From NCBI GenBank assembly GCA_019118845.1, contig DWYE01000069.1:1-64000 (forward strand): a stretch of DNA of 64,000 nt, read 5' to 3'. Shown here one piece after another: positions 41,160 through 49,756 of the stretch (positions are counted from its first letter, which is position 1; each line of letters begins with the position of its first letter). Under the pieces are notes generated by a model. That model saw nothing but the letters and a program-made list of their open reading frames with translations. It made no database searches and was not told where the DNA came from. The translations under genes and the position numbers were made by a program. This stretch comes from Anaeromassilibacillus stercoravium (GTDB taxonomy: Bacteria > Bacillota > Clostridia > Oscillospirales > Acutalibacteraceae).

Positions 41160-43370
41160 TTATGCATTTTCAGGCGTAGGCTCCACCGGGAGGAAATCAA
41201 TCCGCCCGCTTGCGACGTCCGCCGCCACAGCCTTGACGCGCAGCGGCTGGCCGATGGTCAGCTTCCGGCCGGTGGTGGCGTCGTATTGCGTAATCATTCC
41301 ATCAAATTCAAAATGGGCCCCTTCAAAGGAGGTGATGGGGACAAACCCTTCCACTGTATTGGGAAGCTCGACAAATACCCCCCGCATGGTTACGCCGCTG
41401 ATGACACCGGTGGCCTCTTCCCCGATATGCTGCCGCATATATTCCGCCATGTAGCAATCCTCTGCACTGCGCTCCGCCGCCATCGCCCGGACCTCGCATT
41501 TGGAGGAATTCGACGCTGCTTCGCGGGCAAACTCCGTATAATGCGCGGCAATCTGCTTATCCTTTGCAAGGTACGCGGACAGGATGCGGTGGATCGCCGT
41601 GTCCGGGTACCGCCGGATCGGGGAGGTAAAATGGCAGTAGTCCTCCAAAGCCAAGCCGAAATGGCCGACCGGCTGGGTGTCATAGCGCGCCTTTGCCATG
41701 GTGCGCAGCAGCTGATGGGAAATCACCTTCTGCGCGGGCGTCCCTTCCGCCTGCTCCATGATGGCCGCAAAATCCGCTGTCTTGACGCTTGCGCTGTGCC
41801 GCAGGGAAACCGGGTTCAGGCCCAAGGCCCCTACCAAATCGGCCAGGGATTCCACACGGTCCGCGGCCGGCTGTTCGTGGATGCGATATACAAAGGGGAG
41901 GTTGGCGCGTTTCGCCAATTGCGCCGCCGCCTGGTTTGCGGTAATCATCAATTGCTCGATCATCTGCTCCGCCTCTCCGCTCTCGCGGGGCTGCACATCC
42001 ACGCAGACGCCCTGCCCGTCCAATACAAAGCGGGACTCTGTGCTGTCCAATTCCACCGTGCCACTGCGCTTCGCGCGCGCCTTCAGGATCTCCGCAAGCT
42101 CCCGCGCCGCATGGAGCGACCGGATGACCGGCGAATATTTTTTGCGCAGCGCTTTATCCGCCGTCCCGTTGAACAGCTGATTGACCTCGCCGTAAACGCC
42201 GCGCACCTTCGAATTGATGATGCTCTTCCGGAATCGGAACGAAAGGATCGTCCCCTGCTTGTCCAATTCGATGATGGCGGAAAACGTGAGTTTATCCTCC
42301 CCTGCATTGAGCGAACAAACGCCGTTGCTCAGCGCTTCCGGCAGCATGGGGATGACGCGGTCCGCAAAGTAGACCGACGTGCCGCGTTCCCTCGCCTCCA
42401 AGTCGATGGCGCTTCCCGCCTTGACATAATGCGATACGTCCGCAATGTGCACGCCCAGGCGATACCCCAGTCGCGTACGGCTGACGGAGATCGCGTCATC
42501 CAGGTCCTTGGCATCCGGGCCATCGATCGTACAGATGCCGAGCCCGCGCAGGTCGAGGCGCCCTTTGCGGTCTTTCTCTGTGATCTTTGACTTTCGAATC
42601 TTTTCCGCCTCTGCGAGGACCTCTTCCGGGAATTCCGTCCGAATCCCATTCTGGTCTATGATGGCGTCCGCGCAAATCTTTGCGCTGTCCGAACTGCCAT
42701 AGACCTTGATTACGCGGGCAGTCAGCCGGTCCGTCCCGGGGATCTGCTGGATCTCCGCCTGCGCTTTCACATGCGGACGGAGATGTGGCAGGCTTTTCCT
42801 GGAAAGGGGAAGGTTGTAGCGGATGGCGTCATCCGGCGCAAATTCCAGCCCCTCTTCGCCCTCCACCAACGTCCCGGTGAGCAAACGGCTCGCCCGTTCG
42901 GTGATCTGTTCCACATCTGCGGAAAGCCCCTTGCCGCTGCGCTCCAAATGGTTCAACACAACAGTATCCCCGATGAAGGCGGACTTCAGATGATCCGCAT
43001 GGATGAACAAATCCTCCCCGCCGTCCTCCGGTCGGGCAAAGGCAAATCCCTTGCTCAGGGAAACGATCACCGCTCTTTTGACCCCGTCGATCTTCTCCAC
43101 CGGGCCACGCAATTTTTCGCGGAGCGCGCCGCTGAAAGGCCGCTTTTCCCTTTGGGAGCCTGCCCGTTTTGTACGCGCAGAAGACGCGGCAAGGCGCACG
43201 CGGTGCTTTTTATTGACCTGCAAAACCCCTTGCTGCCGCAGCTGGTCCATCGCCCGATAAAATAATTTTGGATCTTTTACACGCATTTTCTTCATCAGAC
43301 CACGCGAAGTCATCGCCTGCGGCGTCTTTTGCACAAACTTCAAAATCTGATCTTTCATTTCTTCCAACAT
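41160..43370 (-). CDS. rnr: Ribonuclease R
   Basis: 736 residues. Order: N-terminal winged helix (about 1-70), cold-shock OB domains (about 85-230), RNB catalytic domain with the acidic motif D-G-P-D-A-K-D-L-D-D-A-I near 275, and a C-terminal S1 domain (G-V-I-S-G-V-T-M-R-G-V-F-V-E-L near 650). It degrades structured RNA 3' to 5'. GGAG lies 8 nt before the ATG. It follows secG after a terminator, the order also seen in Bacillus (secG-yvaK-rnr-smpB). Confidence 0.96.
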   Translation of the reverse strand: MLEEMKDQILKFVQKTPQAMTSRGLMKKMRVKDPKLFYRAMDQLRQQGVLQVNKKHRVRLAASSARTKRAGSQREKRPFSGALREKLRGPVEKIDGVKRAVIVSLSKGFAFARPEDGGEDLFIHADHLKSAFIGDTVVLNHLERSGKGLSADVEQITERASRLLTGTLVEGEEGLEFAPDDAIRYNLPLSRKSLPHLRPHVKAQAEIQQIPGTDRLTARVIKVYGSSDSAKICADAIIDQNGIRTEFPEEVLAEAEKIRKSKITEKDRKGRLDLRGLGICTIDGPDAKDLDDAISVSRTRLGYRLGVHIADVSHYVKAGSAIDLEARERGTSVYFADRVIPMLPEALSNGVCSLNAGEDKLTFSAIIELDKQGTILSFRFRKSIINSKVRGVYGEVNQLFNGTADKALRKKYSPVIRSLHAARELAEILKARAKRSGTVELDSTESRFVLDGQGVCVDVQPRESGEAEQMIEQLMITANQAAAQLAKRANLPFVYRIHEQPAADRVESLADLVGALGLNPVSLRHSASVKTADFAAIMEQAEGTPAQKVISHQLLRTMAKARYDTQPVGHFGLALEDYCHFTSPIRRYPDTAIHRILSAYLAKDKQIAAHYTEFAREAASNSSKCEVRAMAAERSAEDCYMAEYMRQHIGEEATGVISGVTMRGVFVELPNTVEGFVPITSFEGAHFEFDGMITQYDATTGRKLTIGQPLRVKAVAADVASGRIDFLPVEPTPENA

Positions 43371-43470
43371 ACTCGATACTCCTATTGCGCCATCACACAG
43401 CGCTTCTCAACAAAAATTCTTCCCAGTTCCTGTGCAATTTATCGCTTTCTCTTTTGGATTCTTTGCAGAA

Positions 43471-43501
43471 AAAAGCCCCGCTTATACAAGCGGGGCTTTT
43501 C
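43471..43501 (-). terminator. Intrinsic terminator between secG and rnr
   Basis: gccccgctt/aagcggggc stem (43475-43497) with T-run on the minus strand and A-run on the other side. Confidence 0.9.
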
Positions 43502-43511
43502 GCGTCTTGAT

Positions 43512-43760
43512 TTACGGGGCAAAGAACACAAGCGCATTCAGACCGATGACAAGGACAAAGAATCCAATTGCAAACACCTTTGTCCACCGGGCAAGGAACG
43601 CGTCAACTGTGCGGGCCTGGTTCTTCGCAAGGAATGTATCCGCACCGCCTGTAATTGCTCCGAGCCCTGCCTGATGGCCTTCCTGCAACAGAACAACAAC
43701 AATGATGGCGACGGAGAACAGAATCAGGACAATCCCCAAGATAATCTGCCAAACGCCCAT
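43512..43760 (-). CDS. secG: Preprotein translocase subunit SecG
   Basis: 82 residues with two membrane helices (about 4-24 and 58-78) and the conserved L-L-Q-E-G-H-Q-A-G-L-G-A-I-T-G-G loop between them. Part of the SecYEG channel. GGAGG lies 6 nt before the ATG; 25 additional open codons upstream have no ribosome site. Confidence 0.94.
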   Translation of the reverse strand: MGVWQIILGIVLILFSVAIIVVVLLQEGHQAGLGAITGGADTFLAKNQARTVDAFLARWTKVFAIGFFVLVIGLNALVFFAP

Positions 43761-43819
43761 AGTGCACCTCCGAAAATAGAACTGGGACGATTCTCCCAAT
43801 CCGCTTTTTAGCTTAGAAT

Positions 43820-43848
43820 ATAATAGCACAAACACGCCTGTATTGCAA
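43820..43848 (-). promoter_or_regulatory. Promoter of secG
   Basis: TTGCAA (43843-43848) and TGCTATTAT with -10 at 43820-43825 on the minus strand, 17 bp apart. Confidence 0.8.
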
Positions 43849-43949
43849 GCATCTTTTCGAAAGGTGTATTTTCTATTTTAAATACATCTATATTTTTCAC
43901 ATATTCTTTATAAAAATTGTTTAAAATAATTTCAAATCTGTAATTTTTA

Positions 43950-43978
43950 TTGACAATTTTAAAGTATATTATTATTTT
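43950..43978 (+). promoter_or_regulatory. Promoter upstream of the C39-like remnant
   Basis: TTGACA (43950-43955) and TATTTT (43973-43978) with 17 bp between, in AT-rich DNA. Confidence 0.6.
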
Positions 43979-44005
43979 AGAATTAGTAGATATATAGGAG
44001 GATGA

Positions 44006-44305
44006 TTCCATTTTTATTATGAACAAGCAGGAAGTCGTTGTAGCTTAACGTTAGATTTGCATGATAGTTCTCGGACATATACCACGGCAGAACTTGCGCC
44101 TATTGTGGCCGATTCTATTAGCAATAAAAAGAGACCCGTAATGATTGGTATGGCGAAAGGAAGTAATACTCATTACGTTGTTGCTTATGCATACAGTGGA
44201 GAATTAATTTATATTAAAGATCCTGCTTCTTACAATTATCCCACTCTTCAAGACTATACCAACCAAGGATATATCATTAATCGGGTTTATAGTTACAAGT
44301 ACTAA
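44006..44305 (+). pseudogene. Remnant of a C39-like papain-fold peptidase
   Basis: About 99 open codons with no proper start. The tail reads K-K-R-P-V-M-I-G-M-A-K, then N-T-H-Y-V-V-A-Y, and I-Y-I-K-D-P-A-S-Y-N-Y-P, which match the catalytic histidine and the Asp/Asn region of C39-like peptidases. The catalytic cysteine half is missing. A promoter and a TATAGGAGG site lie just upstream, but the first ATG after it reads only six codons before a stop. This looks like a gene that lost its 5' part by internal deletion. The DNA is AT-rich compared with its neighbours. Confidence 0.6.
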
Positions 44306-44338
44306 TTTTGAATCGTCATATTAAGAGGGAGCTTTTTT

Positions 44339-45019
44339 ATGAAAAAACATTGTTATCTATTAACATCAATTGTACTGCTATTCATTTTTTATGGCTGTAC
44401 AAATTACGGAAATCCCTCATCATCGAATATAAATAATTCCACTCCTATTTCTTCCAACCAAAGTATTGATGATTCGCAAGCTCCTGAATTTTTGCCTACG
44501 GACTCCTCAACCGAATATGCCAAGGTCATTCAAGGCTATTCGCTTCAGGACATCGGCTTGACGGTGGACACGTCCAAAACGTTTCGCGATCCCAATCGGA
44601 ACGCCGATGGCCTCTGGGGAGCGGAACACACGGCAGTCTCCGACTATTGGAACAGCGGCGAATTTTACGGAAACGTGACCCGCATCCATGTGGATACCAG
44701 CGAGCGGATGGTCGACTTTACGCCCAACAACATGTTTATTCTGCAATGTTTTAAAGAGAGCGAATGCAACGATGGAACTTGCGTCCTGCTAAACGAGCAA
44801 TCCATCCCCACCGCAGATGTCCGGAAAACATGCATAGTGGAAAAAGATGGCTATTTGATTTGCGACGTGACAGGCTTTTTCTATCCGGACGAGAGCTTCG
44901 AAGACCGAATCCAGGAACAGCAAGAGCTCTTTCCCGACTATGATTTTGAATGGGCTCGTTCCGTCTACGATTATGTCTCCGAAAACCTGTTGGACCTCAT
45001 CCAGCCCGAGGCCGCATGA
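44339..45019 (+). CDS. Lipoprotein of unknown family
   Basis: 226 residues. Lipoprotein signal peptide with lipobox F-Y-G-C (cysteine near residue 20), then a Ser/Asn/Pro-rich linker to about 55. The mature domain has the stretch Y-S-L-Q-D-I-G-L-T-V-D-T-S-K-T-F and three cysteines (C-F-K-E-S-E-C-N-D-G-T-C). No family recognised. GAGGGAG lies 9 nt before the ATG. The first 55-60 codons are AT-rich like the remnant upstream, while the rest is GC-rich like the chromosome, so the gene may be a hybrid. Confidence 0.75.
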   Translation: MKKHCYLLTSIVLLFIFYGCTNYGNPSSSNINNSTPISSNQSIDDSQAPEFLPTDSSTEYAKVIQGYSLQDIGLTVDTSKTFRDPNRNADGLWGAEHTAVSDYWNSGEFYGNVTRIHVDTSERMVDFTPNNMFILQCFKESECNDGTCVLLNEQSIPTADVRKTCIVEKDGYLICDVTGFFYPDESFEDRIQEQQELFPDYDFEWARSVYDYVSENLLDLIQPEAA

Positions 45020-45353
45020 AGTCCCGCGCTATTTTCCAATCTGATGCACAGAATCACGTATAAACCGAACCGGATACGGACATTCTAACAAAGGAATTCC
45101 GGGATGCATGCGTTTGCCGTTTCGGAAACCGCTTCGGGCGCTGGCGGCTATTGGCCGCTGGCGCCCGTTTGCTTTTGTAACACATCGCAATCCGGTAAGA
45201 AATGGTATGGATTCGCCACCCAGCGTACAAACAAAGCGGAAGAACCGGTTCTTCGGTTCTCCCGCTCCATCTTTCGATTGCTATATGCCGGTTTCTGTCC
45301 CCGGCCATCCTTCGTCCGCATCCGGTCTCCACAAGCGGATGCGCTGGCAAACA
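45020..45353. other. Gap between the lipoprotein and parC-like genes
   Basis: No gene supported. It holds a plus-strand hairpin (45136-45166) that can end the lipoprotein transcript and a smaller agaaccg/cggttct hairpin near 45242-45263 that may serve the minus-strand topoisomerase genes. Confidence 0.5.
45136..45176 (+). terminator. Probable terminator of the lipoprotein gene
   Basis: gggcgc...gcgccc stem with an inner ggcggc/gccgc part (45136-45166) followed by gtttgctttt. Confidence 0.6.
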
Positions 45354-47585
45354 TCACAGCGTCAACTGTTCCCCTTCGGTCTCCTCCGGGGTGGGCAGCG
45401 CGCCCAATGCGGGGATATTCTTACGGTAGCGGTCCGGCTTTTTCAGCATGCCCTCGGCATACGGTACCGCCCGCAGCAGACGCCCGCCCTTGCGCAGCGT
45501 CATCGCTGCAACGCCCTGCGTGTTGCGCGTCGTCTTGGGCTGTACGGCGCCCGTATGCATCAGGAGCATCCGCCCCTGCGCGCTGGTGAGAAGGAACTCG
45601 CAGTCCTCCTGGATATACGCGATGGATGCCGCCGGGGATTTATCGCTGTACGCGCCGAGCAGCTTCCGGCGGTTCGTCTTGGTCGCGTAGGATTCCATAT
45701 TGACCTTGGCAACTTTGCCATTCTCAAAGAAGAACAGCATATACCCGCCGTAGTCCTTTGTCACCGCCATATAAATGGCGTTTTCGCCCTCGTCCATTCC
45801 GAGCTTCGCGGGGATGTATTCGCCCAATACGCTGGCCTTGGTGTCCCCAAAATCGGAGGCCTTCGCCTTGTACACCTGCGCCCGGTCCGTAAAGAACAGA
45901 AGATCCACATTGTTGGTGCTCTCCACCTGCTGCACCACCTCGTCGCCCTCTTTGAGCTTCTGCTCCCCGCTCATGCGCAGCGACTGCGGTGTGATCTTCT
46001 TGAAATACCCGTCGCGGGTGAAAAACAAATGCACGGGATAATCGGGGATTTCCTCCTCTTCCCGGTACTCCTCCAACTCGTCGGAATAGAGCAGCATCGT
46101 GCGGCGCGGCTGGCCGTATTGCTTTGCCACCGCCTGCAATTCCTTGATGATGATCCCCTTGACCTTTGCCTTGCTGTCCAGAATCCCCTGGAGCTCCGCG
46201 ATGTCCTTTTCCAGCTGGCCAACCTCTTCCGTTCGCTTGAGGATGTATTCCCGGTTGAGGTGGCGCAGTTTGATCTCGGCCACATATTCCGCCTGCACCT
46301 CGTCGATGCCGAAGCCGATCATCAGGTTCGGGACCACCTCGGCCTCCTCCTCCGTGTTGCGCACAATGGCCACGGCCTTGTCGATGTCCAGCAGGATCGC
46401 TTGAAGGCCCTTGAGCAGATGGAGCTTGTCGCGCTTTTTGCTCAGGTCAAAATGCGTGCGGCGGCGCACACATTCGATGCGGAACGTCACCCACTCCTGC
46501 AACAGGCCGCCCACGCCGAGCACTCGCGGGACGCCCGCGATCAACACATTAAAGTTGCAGGAGAAGCTGTCCTCCAAGGGCGTAAACTTAAACAGGCGCT
46601 GCATCAGGCGGTCCGGGTCCACGCCGCGCTTCAGGTCAATGGTGATCTTCAGGCCATCCAGGCCCGTTTCATCGCGGATGTCGGAAATCTCCTTGAGCTT
46701 GCCGTGCTTTACCAGATCCACCACTTTTTCGACAATCGCTTCCACCGTGGTTGTGGGGGGGATCTGCGTGATGTCGATGCAGTTGACGGATTTGTCGTAG
46801 CTATACCGCGCGCGCACGCGGAAGCTGCCGCGTCCGGTCCGGTAAATCTCCTGGATGGACTTTGCATCGTAAACGAGCTGGCCTCCGCCGGGGAAGTCCG
46901 GCGCCAGCAGGGTGGTGGCGATGTCGTGCTCCGGGTCGCGCATCAGGGCAATCGTCGTCTGGCAGACCTCCGCCAGGTTAAATGGGCAGATGGAACTCGC
47001 CATGCCAACCGCGATGCCCGTGTTGGCATTGACCAGCACGGACGGGAAGCTCGCGGGCAGCAGGGTGGGTTCCTTCAAGGTGTTGTCGTAGTTGTCTACG
47101 AAATCCACGGTGTCCTTGTCAATGTCGTTGAAGAGCTCCTTGCAGAGATCGTCCAGACGGGCCTCTGTGTAACGGGAGGCCGCCCACGCCATGTCCCTGG
47201 AATAAAATTTGCCAAAGTTTCCCTTGGAATCGATGTATGGGTGTAGCAGCGCCTCATAGCCCCGGCTCAAGCGCACCATGGTATCGTAGATGGCGGCGTC
47301 GCCGTGGGGATTCAGCTTCATCGTCTGCCCCACAATATTGGCCGATTTGGTGCGGGTCGGGCCCAGCAATCCCATCTTATACATGGTGTACAGCAGCTTC
47401 CGGTGCGCCGGTTTGAAGCCGTCGATCTCTGGGATGGCGCGGGAGAGAATCACGCTCATCGCGTAGGGCATGTAGTTCTCTTCCAGCGTGCGGGTGATCC
47501 GCTGTTCCACCACCTCGCCCGCGCCTTCAATCACGCCGTTCGCCTTGGGACGGGCCTGGGGCGGGTCTTTGCGTTTTTTCGGCAT
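45354..47585 (-). CDS. Type II DNA topoisomerase subunit A (ParC/GyrA-like)
   Basis: 743 residues. The breakage-reunion domain begins with I-T-R-T-L-E-E-N-Y-M-P-Y-A-M-S-V-I; the active-site tyrosine lies in A-A-S-R-Y-T-E-A-R-L near 140. A long coiled-coil arm (E-E-V-G-Q-L-E-K-D-I-A-E-L-Q) is followed by a beta-propeller with blades such as L-G-E-Y-I-P-A-K-L. It pairs with the subunit B gene 13 bp upstream. Clostridia often carry this second, divergent pair; whether it acts as topoisomerase IV is inferred. TAAGGAGG lies 8 nt before the ATG. Confidence 0.92.
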   Translation of the reverse strand: MPKKRKDPPQARPKANGVIEGAGEVVEQRITRTLEENYMPYAMSVILSRAIPEIDGFKPAHRKLLYTMYKMGLLGPTRTKSANIVGQTMKLNPHGDAAIYDTMVRLSRGYEALLHPYIDSKGNFGKFYSRDMAWAASRYTEARLDDLCKELFNDIDKDTVDFVDNYDNTLKEPTLLPASFPSVLVNANTGIAVGMASSICPFNLAEVCQTTIALMRDPEHDIATTLLAPDFPGGGQLVYDAKSIQEIYRTGRGSFRVRARYSYDKSVNCIDITQIPPTTTVEAIVEKVVDLVKHGKLKEISDIRDETGLDGLKITIDLKRGVDPDRLMQRLFKFTPLEDSFSCNFNVLIAGVPRVLGVGGLLQEWVTFRIECVRRRTHFDLSKKRDKLHLLKGLQAILLDIDKAVAIVRNTEEEAEVVPNLMIGFGIDEVQAEYVAEIKLRHLNREYILKRTEEVGQLEKDIAELQGILDSKAKVKGIIIKELQAVAKQYGQPRRTMLLYSDELEEYREEEEIPDYPVHLFFTRDGYFKKITPQSLRMSGEQKLKEGDEVVQQVESTNNVDLLFFTDRAQVYKAKASDFGDTKASVLGEYIPAKLGMDEGENAIYMAVTKDYGGYMLFFFENGKVAKVNMESYATKTNRRKLLGAYSDKSPAASIAYIQEDCEFLLTSAQGRMLLMHTGAVQPKTTRNTQGVAAMTLRKGGRLLRAVPYAEGMLKKPDRYRKNIPALGALPTPEETEGEQLTL

Positions 47586-47598
47586 CTGTTTCCCCTCC

Positions 47599-49578
47599 TT
47601 AGCTCACGTCCGCCGTATCGATGTAGCGGTATCCATTCTCTGCGATGAAATCCTTCCGCCCGGAGAGATTGTCCCCCAAAAGGAGGTCAAACATCTCCGC
47701 CGTCCGCGCCGCGTCCTCCGGCATGACCTTAATCAGGCGGCGTGTCTCAGGGTTCATCGTGGTCAAATTCATCATATCCGGTTCGTTCTCGCCCAACCCC
47801 TTGGAGCGCTGGATGGTGTACTTTTTCCCCTCCAGCTGCTTGAGGAAATCGTCCTTTTCCTTCTCCGTATAGGCGAAATACGTCTCGTTTTTCGTCGTGA
47901 TCTCAAACAGCGGGGACTCCGCGATGAACACCTTCCCTTCGTTGATGAGGGTCGGCGTCAGCCGGTACAGCATGGTCAGCAGCAGCGTGCGGATCTGGAA
48001 GCCGTCCACGTCTGCATCCGTGCAGAGAATGACTTTGTTCCACCGCAGCAGCGACAGGTCAAAAGTGGAAAGCTCCTTGTTGGCCTTTGCCTTGACCTCC
48101 ACGCCGCACCCCAGGACCTTCAAAAGGTCCGTGATGACCTCGCTCTTAAAGATCTTATCGTAATCGGCCTTGAGGCAGTTCAAGATTTTGCCGCGGATCG
48201 GCATGATCGCCTGGAAATTCGGGTCGCGCGCCTGTTTGCAGGCGCCCAGGGCGGAATCGCCCTCCACGATAAAAATTTCCCGCTCGCTCGCGTCGCGGCT
48301 GCGGCAGTCCACAAATTTGGCGACGCGGCTCGTGACGTCCATGGTGCTGGTGAGCTTTTTCTTGATATTCAGGCGGGTTTTTTCCGCATCTTCGCGGCTG
48401 CGCTTATTAATGAGCACCTGCGCGGCGATTTTGTCCGCCTCCATCGGGTTTTCAATAAAGTAGATTTCCAGCTGATGGCGGAGCATCTCGGTCATCGCCT
48501 CCTGGATGCCCTTGTTGGTGATGGCCTTCTTCGTCTGGTTCTCATAGGAGGTCTGGTTGGAGAAGGAGGAAATCACCAGGACCAGGCAGTCCTCCACATC
48601 GGCAAAGGTAATTTTGCTCTCGTTCTTATTGTATTTCCCCGTCTGCTTCAAATACGCGTCGATCTGGTAGACAAACGCATTGCGCACCGCCTTGTCCGGC
48701 GCGCCGCCGTGCTCCAGCCAGCTGGAATTGTGGTAGTATTCAACCTGTTTATTGCGGTTGGAAAAGGCCAGCGCCACATTGATCTTGGTGCGGTATTCCG
48801 GCTTGTCGGCGCGGTCGCGCACCTTGCGCTCCGTCTGCCAGAACTGCACCGAGGTCAGCGCATCCTCCCCCACCATTTCCTTCACATGATCGACAATGCC
48901 GTTTTGGTACAAAAATTCCGTGGTCTCAAATTTGCCGTTCACCTGGTTGCGGAACACAAATTTGATGCCGTCGTTGACAATGGCCTGCCGCTTGATGGTA
49001 TCCAGATAGTACTCCACAGGGATATGGATATCCGTAAAGACCTGGATATCGGGCTTCCAGCGAATCTTGGTCCCGGTTGCCTTTCCGCTGTACGGTTCTT
49101 TTTGCAGGCCGCCCACATTTTCGCCGCGCTCAAAATGCAGGGTATACCGGAACCCGTCGCGGCACACCTCCACATCCATATACTCGGAGGCATACTGCGT
49201 GGCGCACAGGCCCAGGCCGTTCAGCCCCAGGGAATACTCATAGCTCTCTGCGGAGGCGTTGTTGTATTTGCCGCCCGCATACAGCTCGCAGAAGGCCAGC
49301 TCCCAGTTGTAGCGCTGTTCTTTCTGGTTATAATCCACCGGGCAGCCGCGCCCGCGGTCAATCACTTCCACCGAATCGTCGGCAAAGCGTGTGATGGTGA
49401 TCTCCTTGCCATAGCCTTCGCGCGCTTCGTCGATGGAGTTGGATAAAATTTCAAAGATCGAATGCTCGCATCCCTCGATCCCGTCCGAGCCAAAGATCAC
49501 GGCTGGACGGCGGCGGACCCGGTCCGCCCCCTTCAGGGAGGAGATGCTCTCATTGCCGTAAACCGGTTTTTTTGCCAT
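47599..49578 (-). CDS. Type II DNA topoisomerase subunit B (ParE/GyrB-like)
   Basis: 659 residues. GHKL ATPase domain with R-R-R-P-A-V-I-F-G, N-S-I-D-E-A-R-E near 52 and D-R-G-R-G-C-P-V near 80; TOPRIM with I-V-E-G-D-S-A-L-G near 450 and C-T-D-A-D-V-D-G near 525. Start ATG chosen for GAGGAGAGGG just before it. Transcribed first, followed closely by subunit A. Confidence 0.93.
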   Translation of the reverse strand: MAKKPVYGNESISSLKGADRVRRRPAVIFGSDGIEGCEHSIFEILSNSIDEAREGYGKEITITRFADDSVEVIDRGRGCPVDYNQKEQRYNWELAFCELYAGGKYNNASAESYEYSLGLNGLGLCATQYASEYMDVEVCRDGFRYTLHFERGENVGGLQKEPYSGKATGTKIRWKPDIQVFTDIHIPVEYYLDTIKRQAIVNDGIKFVFRNQVNGKFETTEFLYQNGIVDHVKEMVGEDALTSVQFWQTERKVRDRADKPEYRTKINVALAFSNRNKQVEYYHNSSWLEHGGAPDKAVRNAFVYQIDAYLKQTGKYNKNESKITFADVEDCLVLVISSFSNQTSYENQTKKAITNKGIQEAMTEMLRHQLEIYFIENPMEADKIAAQVLINKRSREDAEKTRLNIKKKLTSTMDVTSRVAKFVDCRSRDASEREIFIVEGDSALGACKQARDPNFQAIMPIRGKILNCLKADYDKIFKSEVITDLLKVLGCGVEVKAKANKELSTFDLSLLRWNKVILCTDADVDGFQIRTLLLTMLYRLTPTLINEGKVFIAESPLFEITTKNETYFAYTEKEKDDFLKQLEGKKYTIQRSKGLGENEPDMMNLTTMNPETRRLIKVMPEDAARTAEMFDLLLGDNLSGRKDFIAENGYRYIDTADVS

Positions 49579-49612
49579 TTTTGCCCTCTCCTCAATCACT
49601 CAAAAAGTCCAA

Positions 49613-49641
49613 ATCATATACAACACGTAATTATATGTCAA
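49613..49641 (-). promoter_or_regulatory. Promoter of the topoisomerase pair
   Basis: Perfect TTGACA (49636-49641) and TATGAT (49613-49618) on the minus strand with 17 bp between, 35 bp ahead of the gene. Confidence 0.85.
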
Positions 49642-49683
49642 AACAATACAATTTGCAAATAAAATTGTCCGCCGCTGACTGGC

Positions 49684-49725
49684 AAAAAAAGGACGCTGCG
49701 CAATGCAACTTCTGCATTGGCAGCG
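49684..49725 (-). terminator. Terminator of the rnj-ftsH series
   Basis: cgctgc.caatgca/tgcattg.gcagcg stem (49694-49725) with a seven-T run on the minus strand, 32 bp past the ftsH stop. Confidence 0.88.
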
Positions 49726-49756
49726 ACCCCTTTGACACACATTCTATAAACAACAA

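Noticed and set aside
45108..47246. A 712-codon open frame opposite the topoisomerase A gene
   Set aside because: It is the antisense shadow of a well-conserved gene in GC-rich DNA, with no ribosome site and no recognisable domain. Similar long antisense frames opposite topoisomerase B, ftsH, gdpP and the lysozyme were rejected for the same reason.
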